Below, piece after piece: positions 33,402 through 43,505 of a stretch of 64,000 nucleotides of DNA. The DNA comes from Micromonospora cathayae (GTDB lineage: Bacteria; Actinomycetota; Actinomycetes; Mycobacteriales; Micromonosporaceae). Below the pieces are notes generated by a model that was given only the letters and a program-made list of their open reading frames with translations, had not been told where the DNA came from and did no database searches. How positions within the stretch are numbered: the first letter of the stretch is position 1; each line of letters opens with the position of its first letter. Made by a program: the position numbers and the translations under genes. The stretch is taken from the NCBI RefSeq assembly GCF_028993575.1, contig NZ_CP118615.1:6849001-6913000 (forward strand), written 5' to 3'.

Positions 33402-34574
33402 TCACCCGACCCAGCGCGGCTCGGCGAAGATCGGCACGTCCAGGGCCTGCTTGCCGGCCCACTCCAGGACCACGTCGGTGGCCGGCGGCACCAGCAGGCC
33501 GGCGACGACGTCCCGGTACATCCGCTGGAGCGGGTCGCTGGAGGACAGGCCGGAACCCCCCTGCACCTGCATGCCGAGGGTCACCACCTCGTGCGCCAGC
33601 CGGGTGACGGTGGTCTTCATGACGCTCATGTCGATGTAGTGCCGCAGCGGGTCCACCCCGTCGTGCTCGGCGTGGATCGCCGCCTCCAGGTGGGCGCGGG
33701 CGGCGGCCACCTTGGCGGCCATCTCGGCGACCTTGAACTGGATGCCGGGCAGGTGCGCGTTCGGCTTGCCGATCACGCTGAGCACCCGCTGCTTCTGGGT
33801 GCGGACCACGTGGTCCAGGGCGGCGCGGGCGATGCCGACGAAGCAGGAGGCGAAGCTGCACCAGGCCCAGTGCACGCCCAGCATGAACAGCATCGGCAGG
33901 TTGCCGCGTTCGCCGACCATCCACTTCTGGTCGACGAAGAGGTTCTCCAGGGCCAGCGAGTGGCTGCCGGTGGCGCGCATCCCGGCCGCGTCCCACTCGG
34001 CGGTGACCCGGACGCCCTGCTCCGGCTTGGGGATCAGGAAGGCCAGCGGCTGCGGCAGGTCCCGGTCGTCGAGGGTGGCGGCGGAGAGGAACAGGTGCGT
34101 CGCGCCCGGGAAGCCGGTGAAGAAGCCCTTGCGGCCGTTGAGGACGTACCCGCCCTCGACCTCCTCGGCCCGGGTGGTCGGGTGCCACCAGTTGCCGCCG
34201 ACGCCCGGCTCACTGAAGCCGCCGGAGATCACCGCGCCGTCGAGCACCGCCCGGCAGGCCCACTCGGCGCTCGGGCCGCCGAGCCGGGCGATCATCGCCA
34301 GGCCGTGTACGTGCATGTTGACCGCGAACGCGGTGGACGCGCAGCCGCCGGCCAGGATCTGCTGCGCCTCGCAGAGTTCGGCCAGGCTCGCCCCGTCGCC
34401 GCCGAACTCCGGCGGCACGGTCATCGCGGTGTAGCCGGTGCGGACCAGCTCGGCCATGTTCTCGTGCGGGAAGGTGAGGTCCCGGTCGTGCCTCGCCGCG
34501 TGCTCGGCGAACCTCGGGGCCAGTTCGTGGGCCAGGGCCACGTAGTCGGTACGGGCCGGAGCCGCCGTCGTCAT
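33402..34574 (-). CDS. acyl-CoA dehydrogenase-fold flavoenzyme
   Basis: A 390-residue protein with all three acyl-CoA dehydrogenase domains: N-terminal helices, the FAD-contacting barrel (ISGGFSEPGVGGNWW, GYVLNGRKGFFTGFPGATH) and C-terminal helices (GMQVQGGSGLSSSDPLQRMYRDV). The catalytic Glu of fatty-acyl dehydrogenases (YEGT) is absent. The MYRDV...PRWVG ending is the type common in secondary-metabolite operons, where members act as desaturases on carrier-bound acyl groups or as FMN-dependent hydroxylases. Coupling to the ACP gene (ATGA overlap) and the FMN reductase downstream support an ACP-linked or monooxygenase role. The exact reaction is open. Confidence 0.85.
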   Translation of the reverse strand: MTTAAPARTDYVALAHELAPRFAEHAARHDRDLTFPHENMAELVRTGYTAMTVPPEFGGDGASLAELCEAQQILAGGCASTAFAVNMHVHGLAMIARLGGPSAEWACRAVLDGAVISGGFSEPGVGGNWWHPTTRAEEVEGGYVLNGRKGFFTGFPGATHLFLSAATLDDRDLPQPLAFLIPKPEQGVRVTAEWDAAGMRATGSHSLALENLFVDQKWMVGERGNLPMLFMLGVHWAWCSFASCFVGIARAALDHVVRTQKQRVLSVIGKPNAHLPGIQFKVAEMAAKVAAARAHLEAAIHAEHDGVDPLRHYIDMSVMKTTVTRLAHEVVTLGMQVQGGSGLSSSDPLQRMYRDVVAGLLVPPATDVVLEWAGKQALDVPIFAEPRWVG

Positions 34575-34852
34575 CGCTTCTCCTCCTGTGCGGTACCGGA
34601 GCGGGCCAGCAGCTCCGCCATCGAGCCGACGCTGTCCACCTCGGACGACATGGCGTCCTCCAGCCAGCGCAGCAGGTCGAAGTCGGGGTGGTTGTCCCGG
34701 ATCCGGGCGGCCAGCTCGACCAGGTCCAGCGAGTCGAAGCCGAGGTCCCGGGTGATCGAGGACTCGGTGCGGACGTCCTCCGGGCGCAGCGTGGGTTTCA
34801 CGGCGACCAGGTCGTCGACCAGGGTCCGCACGTGTTCATCGAGGCCGATCAT
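34571..34852 (-). CDS. acyl carrier protein
   Basis: A 93-residue carrier protein. S41 in DLGFDSLDLVEL is the phosphopantetheine attachment site, with the usual acidic helix II after it. It is the first gene of the biosynthetic operon and overlaps the flavoenzyme gene by 4 bp. The FAAL in the same operon is the likely loader. GGGGGA precedes the ATG. Confidence 0.9.
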   Translation of the reverse strand: MIGLDEHVRTLVDDLVAVKPTLRPEDVRTESSITRDLGFDSLDLVELAARIRDNHPDFDLLRWLEDAMSSEVDSVGSMAELLARSGTAQEEKR

Positions 34853-35272
34853 CGGTTCCCCCGGTCAAAAGTGGTAAGGTCGCAACGAAAACGCTGAATC
34901 CCGCAAAGTCTGCCGAGCACGTGGATGTCTCCGATCCGCTGCGAAGGGACGTACTCCGGAGTTCTTTCGGCGGCTGGCGCAGCCTCGGTGCCATCCGTAC
35001 CGCCCGGGGTCCGACGCCCCCCGGCCCACCGGCTCCGCCAACGGCGGTTGAATGCTTCGGCGGCTCGCTCGTGAACCACTCGAGAGTCACTCAAGGAATG
35101 CTCGACACACACTCAGCGTGAACACGGTCCTGGATATGTAGTAACGCTACGTGTAGCTTGAGTGAGGCTCCAGCGATTCTCGAGCGGTTCCCCAGCCGTC
35201 TCCGAGAACCTGCGGGCCGGCGAACGGGGACGTCCGTCGCCTTCACTTTGAGCGACTGGGAGCACAACGTCC
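34853..35272. other. 420-bp divergent control region between operon and MMPL exporter
   Basis: No gene is seen. The operon side (34853-34920) is relatively A-rich (AAAAGTGGTAAGG, CGAAAACGC) and probably holds its promoter. The exporter side carries the alternating GTAG/CTAC palindrome near 35141-35157. The leader from there to the exporter GTG is about 115 nt and holds no obvious frame. Confidence 0.6.
35146..35157. promoter_or_regulatory. TetR-like operator upstream of MMPL exporter
   Basis: GCTAC and GTAGC flank a 2-nt centre, inside a longer run of alternating GTAG and CTAC tetramers beginning at 35140. TetR-family repressors of exporters often bind this kind of site; a similar CGCTAC/GTAGCG palindrome lies beside the tetR gene at 63.3 kb. 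No regulator gene is adjacent to the exporter. Confidence 0.5.
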
Positions 35273-37483
35273 GTGAACGCCGTCGTCCGGTTCTCCACAG
35301 CCCGCCCCAAGACCGTCATCGCGATCTGGATCGTGCTCATCGCGATCTGCGTACCCCTGATGATCGCGCTCACCGGCGCGCTGAAGGCCGGCGGCTTCGA
35401 CAACCCGCGCGGCGAGGCCGCCGCCGGCCAGAAGGTCATCGAACGGGCCTTCGACGAGGCGCCCGAGAGCCTCCAGGTGGTCCTCACCAAACCGGACGGC
35501 GACGTCACCGCCGAACTGGCCGAGGCGACCCGGATCGCCGAGCAGACCCCGCACGTGGCGTCGGTGCAGGACTACACGCAGGATCCGCAGTGGCTCTCGC
35601 CGGACCGGCACACCACCTTCCTCCAGCTCGGCTTCACCACCGACAAGTCGACCATCCAGCACGAGATCGAGGGTCTCCGCGAACGGATGACCGGGGCGCT
35701 GCAGGACCGGGGCGTCCAGGTCCACGTCACCGGGGCCCAGGCCCTCGACTACGACCTGAGCGTGCAGTCCGAGTCCGACGCGATCACCGCCGAGATGATC
35801 GCGTTCCCGCTGCTGATCGTCGTCCTGCTGGTGGTGTTCCGCTCGGTCGGGGCGATGCTGCTGCCGATCGTGCTGGCCGGCGTGGCGCTGGTGGTCGCCT
35901 CCGCGATCGGGTACGGCATCACCTTCCTGACCGACCTGTCCACCCTCTACACCAACGCGGTGTCGCTGATCGGCATCGCCGTCGCGGTGGACTACTCGCT
36001 CTTCATCATCAAGCGGTACCGGGACGAACTCGCCGCCGGTGACACGTACGTGCCGGCGCTGCGCACCGCGATGCGGACCGCCGGGCACGCGGTGCTGTTC
36101 AGCGGCCTGGCCGTGGTGGTGGCGCTGCTGGCCCTGTTCATCCCCCGGATCATGGTGTTCACCAGCATGGCCATCGCCGGCGTGGTGGTCACCCTGGTCG
36201 CCCTGGCCATGTCGATGACCCTGCTGCCGGCCGCGCTGACCGTGCTGGGCCGGCGGATCAACTGGCTGTCGCTGAAGCCGCGCGCCGCGCGGGAAGGGCG
36301 GACCGGTCCGGGCGCGCTCACCAAGCTCCAGCGCAAGCCGGCGCTGACCCTGGCCGTGCTGGTGGCGCTGTTCGGGGTGCTGGCCTGGCCGATGACCGAC
36401 ATCCGGCTCCAGTCGCCGGTGGCGAGCGCGACCATCCTGCCCGAGGAGACCGACTCCCGGCAGGGCATCGAACGGCTCCAGGCGGCCCTGGAGTTCCGCA
36501 ACCTGTTCCCGGTGCAGATCGTGGTCGACGCGCCGGAGAGCACCCCGGCCGACACCCTGCTCGACGCCGTACGGGCCGTCTCGACCACCGTGAAGGAGCA
36601 GCCGGGCATCGACTCGGTCACCGACGTGACCAGCATCGGGCTGCCCGCCGAGGCGGTCGACCTCGCCGTCGGGGGCCAGGCCGGCCAGTTGCCGGCCGAG
36701 GCGCAGGCCGGGTTCGCCCAGTTGTGGAACACCGACGGCGACCGCCGGGTCGCCCGGGTCGTGGTGATCCCCAGCTCCGACCCGGACAGCGACGCCGCCC
36801 ACGACCTCATCCACGACCTGCGCGCCGACCTGCCCGGCGCGGTCCCGGACGGGGTACGGGTGCAGGTCACCGGCGCGACCGCGACCGGCGTCGACTTCGA
36901 CGAGGTGCTGATCGACACTCTGCCGGCCATCCTGATCGCGGTCGCGCTGATCACCATCGCCCTGCTGGCGCGGGCGTTCCGCTCGTGGCTGCTGCCGCTG
37001 CTGGCGCTGGCGCTCAACGCGCTGGTGGTGGCGGCCAGCCTGGGGCTGCTCACCCTGATCAGCCAGACCTGGCTCGGCCAGCGGATCGACAGCACCACCC
37101 CGGCCCTGGTGTTCGCCATCATGTTCGGGCTGAGCATGGACTACATGGTCATCATGATCTCCCGGATGCGGGAGCACTTCACCGCGCACGGCGACCACCA
37201 CCGGGCGGTCACCGAGGGCCTACGGGACACCGCCGGCCTGGTCAACGGCGCGGCGCTGATCATGGTGGCGGTGTTCGCGTCGTTCCTGGTGGCGAAGGTG
37301 AGCGTGGTCCAGCAGCTCGGCCTGGGCCTGGCCATCGCGGTCATCCTGGACGCCGTGGTCATCCGGTTGCTGGTGATGCCCGCCGCCCTCAACCTGATCG
37401 GCCCCCGGGTCTGGGGCCGTACCGCGCACCGGGCGGCCGACGCGGAGCCGACGGTCGACCCGCAGCCGGTGCCGACCGCCTGA
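35273..37483 (+). CDS. MMPL/RND-family lipid exporter
   Basis: A 736-residue transporter with a duplicated half: one N-terminal helix (VIAIWIVLIAICVPLMIAL), a periplasmic loop, five helices with the family motif AVAVDYSLFIIKRYRDEL, then a second copy ending with MFGLSMDYMVIMISRMREHF. MMPL proteins use the proton gradient to export lipids and lipophilic metabolites. It is transcribed divergently from the FAAL/type III PKS operon, so export of that product is the natural inference. The start is GTG with GGGAG about 10 nt upstream. A 14-bp terminator hairpin follows. Confidence 0.9.
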   Translation: MNAVVRFSTARPKTVIAIWIVLIAICVPLMIALTGALKAGGFDNPRGEAAAGQKVIERAFDEAPESLQVVLTKPDGDVTAELAEATRIAEQTPHVASVQDYTQDPQWLSPDRHTTFLQLGFTTDKSTIQHEIEGLRERMTGALQDRGVQVHVTGAQALDYDLSVQSESDAITAEMIAFPLLIVVLLVVFRSVGAMLLPIVLAGVALVVASAIGYGITFLTDLSTLYTNAVSLIGIAVAVDYSLFIIKRYRDELAAGDTYVPALRTAMRTAGHAVLFSGLAVVVALLALFIPRIMVFTSMAIAGVVVTLVALAMSMTLLPAALTVLGRRINWLSLKPRAAREGRTGPGALTKLQRKPALTLAVLVALFGVLAWPMTDIRLQSPVASATILPEETDSRQGIERLQAALEFRNLFPVQIVVDAPESTPADTLLDAVRAVSTTVKEQPGIDSVTDVTSIGLPAEAVDLAVGGQAGQLPAEAQAGFAQLWNTDGDRRVARVVVIPSSDPDSDAAHDLIHDLRADLPGAVPDGVRVQVTGATATGVDFDEVLIDTLPAILIAVALITIALLARAFRSWLLPLLALALNALVVAASLGLLTLISQTWLGQRIDSTTPALVFAIMFGLSMDYMVIMISRMREHFTAHGDHHRAVTEGLRDTAGLVNGAALIMVAVFASFLVAKVSVVQQLGLGLAIAVILDAVVIRLLVMPAALNLIGPRVWGRTAHRAADAEPTVDPQPVPTA

Positions 37484-37565
37484 CCGGCTCCGGAGGGCAG
37501 CCGGTCGCCGCCGAGGCACCGGACCCGCCACCATCTCCCGCTGTCGGGTTCCCGTCAGCGACCAC

Positions 37566-37597
37566 CAGCAGCCCGGCCGCAACCGGCCGGGCTGCTG
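37566..37597 (+). terminator. terminator after MMPL exporter
   Basis: A 14-bp perfect stem (CAGCAGCCCGGCCG and its complement) with a CAAC loop, about 80 nt after the stop. The flanking gap up to 37781 holds nothing else recognisable apart from the next gene's ribosome site. Confidence 0.85.
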
Positions 37598-37781
37598 CCG
37601 CGTCAGGCGTAATGGGACGGCACGGGTGACCCGGTACTGGCATCATCGACCGGGCTCCACCCGGCCGGCCGAACAGGACAATCGGGTTCCGGCCCGGCCC
37701 GGCGGTCGTCCAGGCCGGGGCCGACCGGTACGTCGAGCCACGCAAAGGGCGGGAAACCGCCAGAAGACCACGGGGAGAAAC

Positions 37782-38714
37782 ATGCGCGTACGTCCACTGT
37801 CCACCATGGCCGGTGCCCTGCTGGGTATCGTCCTCGGGCTGACCACAGCCCTGCCCGCCGCGCAGGCCGCGCCGGACACCACCAGCGGATCGACCGCGAC
37901 CGTCGGCCGGCTGGTGCTGGAACCGACCGTCGACCGGGGATACCGGGGAACCCTGCCGATCGAGGTCACCCACCAGGGCACCGAACCGGCACAGGTCCGT
38001 TTCGTCATCACCGAACCGATCCGCCACACCTACAAGAACCCGGCCACCGGGCTGAACTGCTACAGCTCCGAGCTGCTGCCCGACGGCCGGTCCCGGCTGG
38101 AGTGCGCGGTGCCGGGTGAGCCCTGGCAGCCGGGTGAGACCCGGTCCTTCGAGCTGGACTTCGAGGTCCTCACCGCACCGCAGGCCCAGGCGATGAAGGC
38201 GGCCGGCGGCCGCGTCGCGGTGAAGGTCGACGGCACGGTGATCACCGAGACCCGCTTCCGGACCCTGTTCCGGTCGACCACCGGGTCCCTGCGCGACCCG
38301 GTGCCGTACGTCCGGGACCTGGTGCCCGACGCCTCGATCACCGTCGGGGACGCCACCATGGTCCGTCAGCCCGACGGCAGCTGGCTCGGGCGGATGCCGG
38401 TCACGGTCCGGTACGCCAGCGACGCCGCGCACACCGGCAACTACCTGGTCGAGCAGAACCTCCCGGCGGGGGTGTGGCTGTCGCAGACCGACCCGTTCGA
38501 CGGCTGCGCGCACTTCTGCGTGCCCGGCGGCGAGATGATGGAGGGCGAGGTGCGTACCTTCGACGCGCTGCTGGTGGCATCGGCGGAGACCACTCCGACG
38601 CCACCCACCCAGGCCACCCTCGCCGTGGAGACCTACTACTACAGTCTCGTCGCGGACGCCGTCCCGTCCGACAACAGCGACCCGTTCACCGTCACCTTCG
38701 CCGACGCGTCGTAA
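37782..38714 (+). CDS. secreted protein of unknown function
   Basis: I do not recognise this 310-residue protein. It has a clear Sec signal peptide (MRVRPLSTMAGALLGIVLGL, then ALPAAQA cleavage at about 31). The mature part is rich in beta-strand-like segments (LEVTHQGTEPAQVRFVITEPI, SFELDFEVLTAPQ, VAVKVDGTVITETRFRTLF), resembling Ig-like extracellular domains, with a few Cys (NCYSS, LECAV, GCAHFCV) that may form disulfides. GGGGAGA lies before ATG 37782; the longer upstream frame is not credible. It is a monocistronic unit with a convergent terminator. Confidence 0.75.
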   Translation: MRVRPLSTMAGALLGIVLGLTTALPAAQAAPDTTSGSTATVGRLVLEPTVDRGYRGTLPIEVTHQGTEPAQVRFVITEPIRHTYKNPATGLNCYSSELLPDGRSRLECAVPGEPWQPGETRSFELDFEVLTAPQAQAMKAAGGRVAVKVDGTVITETRFRTLFRSTTGSLRDPVPYVRDLVPDASITVGDATMVRQPDGSWLGRMPVTVRYASDAAHTGNYLVEQNLPAGVWLSQTDPFDGCAHFCVPGGEMMEGEVRTFDALLVASAETTPTPPTQATLAVETYYYSLVADAVPSDNSDPFTVTFADAS

Positions 38715-38730
38715 CCGCGACCTCCGTTCA

Positions 38731-38778
38731 GATCGTGGTGGGAAACGACCCTTCCGGGGGCCGGTTCCCACCACGATC
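38731..38778. terminator. bidirectional terminator hairpin
   Basis: A 14-bp perfect inverted repeat (GATCGTGGTGGGAA and its complement) with a 20-nt loop lies between the convergent secreted-protein and ABC permease genes and can serve both. Confidence 0.85.
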
Positions 38779-38788
38779 GTCGTCGGGG

Positions 38789-41322
38789 TCAGTCGCTGAG
38801 GGCGGTCACCGGGGACACCCGGGCGGCGCGGCGGGCCGGGAGGAGGCCGGCCAGGGCGGTCGCCACGGCCAGCGCCACCACCACCAGCGCGAGCTGCCCG
38901 GCCGGGAACTCGACCGGCACGTCGCCGCCGAGCGCGGCCACCATCAACCACGAGTACGGCACGGCCAGCAGCAGACCGGTGACCGCGCCGAGGACGCCGT
39001 ACAGGCCCGCCTCGACGGTCAGCATGGCCCGCAGCCGGGCCCGGGACATCCCGACCGCGCGGAGCAGACCGGACTCCCGGATCCGTTCGACCACGGACAG
39101 CCCGGTGGTGGTGCCCACCCCGACCACCGCGACGACCACGGTCAGCCCGAGCATCGACAACACCACCCCGAAGATCGACTTCAGGTCACCGTCGACCTCG
39201 TCCCGGGCGTCGGCGAGCATCGCCACGGCCACGGCCGCGCCACCGAGGGCCCGTAGCGCCTTCACCGTCTCGGTGCGTGCCTGCTCGCCGTCGTCGGTGA
39301 GGTCGGCGACCAGCCCGGTGGGGGCCGCCGGCACGCCCAGCCGGTCCAGGTCGGCCGGGTCGAGGAGGATGCCGGCGTCGACCGGCGTGTTGTCCAGGGT
39401 GCCGACCACCCGCAGGGACACCGAACGGTCGTCCCGGGTCAGCGTGACGGTGTCCCCCGGCACCACCCCGGCCTCCCGCGCGTAGAACGACAGCAGCACC
39501 ACCCGCCCCGGCCCCAGGTCGGTGAGCGAACCGGTGGTGGCGGCGAAGTCCGGCCAGGTGGACAGGGCCCGCAGGTTCAGGTCCACGGCGGCCAGCCCCT
39601 CGATGTCCGTGCCGGCGACCCGCACCTGCGGGCTGCTGCGGTACGGCAGCACCCCGGTCAGCGTCCGGTCGGCCCGGACCCGGTCCACGAAACCGGCGGG
39701 CAGCACCCCGTTCCCCGCCTCGGTGGCCGTGACGGCCAGGTCGGCGGGGGCCATCCCGGCCAGTTCCCGGGTGGTCAGCTCCCGGATCGAGGCGCTGCCC
39801 ACCAGCGCGCCCGCGATCAGGGTGACGCCCAGGGCGACCACCACGCTGACCGCCGCCGCCCGACGGGGTGCCCCGCCGACCCCACCGACGGCGAGCCGGC
39901 CGACCGGGCCGAGCCGGCGCAGCGGCCAGCCCACCCCGGCCAGCAGCGGCCGGACCAGTACCGGCCCGAGGGCCACCAGGGCGACGAACGCCAGGGTGCC
40001 GGAGAGCACGATCAGCAGCAGTGGGCCCAGCGGGTCGTAGTTCTCCGGGGCCGGTCCGGGCAGTTGGCCGACCACCAGCAGGGCCACCAGCGCCGCGCCC
40101 ACGGCGAACAGGAGGCCGGTGGCGGTCCGCAGCCGGTTCACCCCGCGCTGGCCGGCGGAGACACTGGCGGTCCGGAGTGCCTCCAGCGGGGCCACCCGGG
40201 CGGCGGTGACCGCCGGGGCGAGCACGGCCAGCACGGCGACCAGTGCGGTACCGAGCACCACGGCGACGGCCGCGCCGACCGGCGTGCCGGGCGCGGAGAC
40301 GGCGTACCCGAAGCCGTCCAGCAGCGGTGGCAGCAGGTGTCCGGCACCGTACGCGGCCAGCACCCCGACCGTGCCGGCGAGCAGCCCGGTCACCGTGCCC
40401 TCGACGACCAGCGCCCGCAGCAGCGTCCCCCGGTCCGCACCGACCGCCCGGAGCAGGGCGAGCTGCCGCATCCGCTGGGCGAAGACGATCCGGAAGGTGG
40501 AGGTGGCGACCAGCGCGGCGGCCACCACGGCGGTCGCCACGAACATGCTGATCAGGGCGAAGAGGTCGCTGACCCGGTCGCTGACCGCCTCGGCCTCGGC
40601 GCGCCGGGTGTCCGCGCCGGTACCGAGCACCGGCGTGCCGCCCTCGTCCCCGGTGCCGGCGACGGCCTGTTCCAGGGCGGTCCAGGTGGCGGCCGGGTCG
40701 GCGTCGCCGGCCAGCCGGACGTCGATCTGGTTGAGGTGGTCGTGTCCGACGAGCCGGCTGAGGAAGGCGTCCCGGGTGTACCCGACCTCCCCGGCGTCGT
40801 CGGGCGCGGCCACCACCCCGCTGACCGTCAGCGTGAGCGGCTGCCCCGGCTCGGGTCCGCCCACCCGGACCGTGCCGCCGACCGGCAGGCCGAGCCGGTC
40901 CACGGTCCGCTCGCTGACCGCGATCTCGCCGGGCGCGTCCGGGTACTCGCCCCGGACCAGGCGGACGGTGGCGAGCGGGCCGCTGCCCGGGTCGGCGTAC
41001 AGGCTGAAGCCGGTGCCCGGCTGGTCGACGATCCCGACGTACCCGTCGACCCGGCCGACGGCCTCGGCCACCCCCGGGACCCGGCGGACCGCGTCCAGCG
41101 CCCGGGTGGTGGCGCCCTCGTCGCCGGGGCCGACGACGACGTCCGCCGCCGCCGGGGTGCCGCTGAGCCCGGCCAGCATGGTCCGTTCGGCGATCTCCTC
41201 GGCCAGGACCGTCCCGTACGCGACGAACGCCGCGACGATCATGGCGAGTCCCATCAGCAGCAGCCGGGCCGGGCGGCGGGTGGCGTCGCCGAGCTGGGTC
41301 CGCAGCACGGTGGTGCGGCGGC

Positions 41323-41326
<4 letters not shown>
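38789..41326 (-). CDS. FtsX/MacB-type ABC transporter permease
   Basis: An 845-residue permease with two FtsX modules. It has an N-terminal helix, a large extracytoplasmic domain (about 50-240), three helices (LFALISMFVATAVVAAALVATSTFRIVFAQ onward), a central hydrophobic block, a second extracytoplasmic domain and three C-terminal helices ending in ARRAARVSPVTALSD, the usual cytoplasmic tail. Such permeases work with a LolD/MacB-type ATPase in export of peptides or lipids, or as mechanotransmitters. The start overlaps the ATPase stop (ATGA). The divergent two-component genes probably regulate the pair. Confidence 0.9.
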
Positions 41327-42072
<746 letters not shown>

Positions 42073-42214
42073 TCTTCCTCCAGTGCTGCGTTGACCGGCC
42101 CAGCGTCGCGGCACCGGCCCCGCCGGCACATCCGTCCCCGGGCGGGGAGCGGGGCGGGCCGGGTCTGCCTTTCGGCAGATCCGCGGCCGGTCGGGCGGGG
42201 ATACCGTGGTGGCG

Positions 42215-43441
42215 ATGACGGAGCGGGTGCACGCCTGGGGACGCCGGGCCGGTCAGGCGGTGGCGCTGGCCGGGATGGCGCTGCTCGGCATGGTCGACGT
42301 CCTGCAGAGCGGCATCTTCGTACTCAGCGGCGACGTCGGTCTGCTGGTCGCGCTCTGGCACGTGGCGCTGGCCGTCGCCACCGCGGCGGTGTGGCTGCCC
42401 GCCCACCGGCAGGGCTCGCGCCGGCTGGTGGTCGCCGCGTCCGTGGTGGTGGTCTGGTCGCTGGTCACCACCGCCGGCCGGTTCCTGATCGCCGAGCAGC
42501 CCGACCTCGTCAGCCGGTGGGAGCCGCGTGGCTCCCCGAGCTTCTGGGGGCTCGCCGAGTCGGTCGGCCTGCTCGGCATGATCTTCGTGCTGGCCCGCCG
42601 GGCCGCTCCGGTGCCCGCGCTGGTGCTGGTCGCCGCGACCGGCCTGGCCGTGGCGGTGCTACCGATGCGCGCCGGCACCCTCGGTGTGTACCAGGTCATC
42701 GGGATGTCGTACGCGCTGCTCGCGGCGGGCAGCGCCACCGCCGGCATGTACTTCCGGATGGCGGCCACCGCCCGGGACCGGCAGCTCGCCACGGTACGCG
42801 CGCAGCAGCGCGCCGAGTTCGCCCGTGACCTGCACGACTTCATCGCCCACCATGTCACCGGCATCGTGGTCCAGGCCCAGGGCGCCCGGTACGTGGCCGA
42901 GCGGGACCCGGCGCGGGCGGCGGTCGCCCTGGAGCAGATCGAACGGGCCGGCGCGGAGACCATGACGGCGATGCGCCGGATGGTGGGCGTGCTGCGCGGG
43001 CAGGACGGCGCACCGGACGCGCCGCTGGCACCGCTGGTGGGGCTGGCGGACCTGCCGGAGCTGGTCGGGAACTTCTCCGCCGCCGGTCCGGTCGAGGCAG
43101 TCCTGCACACCGAGGGACGCCTCGACGACCTGCCCGTCGAGGTGACCTCGTCGGCGTACCGGGTGGTGATGGAGGCGCTGACCAACGTCCGCCAGCACGC
43201 CACCGGCGCGACCCGGGTGGGGGTGTGGGTGACCCGTACCCCGGACTGGCTGTTGGTCCGGGTGACCGACGACGGACGCGGTCAGCACGGCGGGCGGTCC
43301 CGGCAGCGGCCGGGTTTCGGCCTGGTCGGGCTGACCGAGCGGGTCGGGGCGCTCGGCGGCCGGCTGACCGCCGGCCCGGGGGTCGACGGCGGCTGGGTGC
43401 TGGACATGGCGCTGCCGGTGGACGAGCGGGCCACCCGGTGA
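42215..43441 (+). CDS. DesK-type sensor histidine kinase
   Basis: The protein has about 408 residues. Its first half is a membrane sensor with roughly five hydrophobic helices and only short loops, so it senses within or near the membrane. The HisKA_3 phospho-acceptor box is ARDLHDFIAHHVTGIV, and the HATPase N box (VVMEALTNVRQHA) and G boxes (DDGRG, GFGLVGLTERV) follow. It would phosphorylate the NarL-type regulator encoded next. ATG 42215 is chosen; GTG 42206 is possible. The adjacent divergent ABC exporter suggests a cell-envelope or antibiotic-stress circuit, as in LiaRS- or BceRS-like arrangements. This is inferred. Confidence 0.88.
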   Translation: MTERVHAWGRRAGQAVALAGMALLGMVDVLQSGIFVLSGDVGLLVALWHVALAVATAAVWLPAHRQGSRRLVVAASVVVVWSLVTTAGRFLIAEQPDLVSRWEPRGSPSFWGLAESVGLLGMIFVLARRAAPVPALVLVAATGLAVAVLPMRAGTLGVYQVIGMSYALLAAGSATAGMYFRMAATARDRQLATVRAQQRAEFARDLHDFIAHHVTGIVVQAQGARYVAERDPARAAVALEQIERAGAETMTAMRRMVGVLRGQDGAPDAPLAPLVGLADLPELVGNFSAAGPVEAVLHTEGRLDDLPVEVTSSAYRVVMEALTNVRQHATGATRVGVWVTRTPDWLLVRVTDDGRGQHGGRSRQRPGFGLVGLTERVGALGGRLTAGPGVDGGWVLDMALPVDERATR

Positions 43442-43505
43442 GCCGGGTGCTGATGGACGGGCAACGGCCGATGATCCGGGTGCTGCGGGACGGGGGTGAC
43501 GGCCG

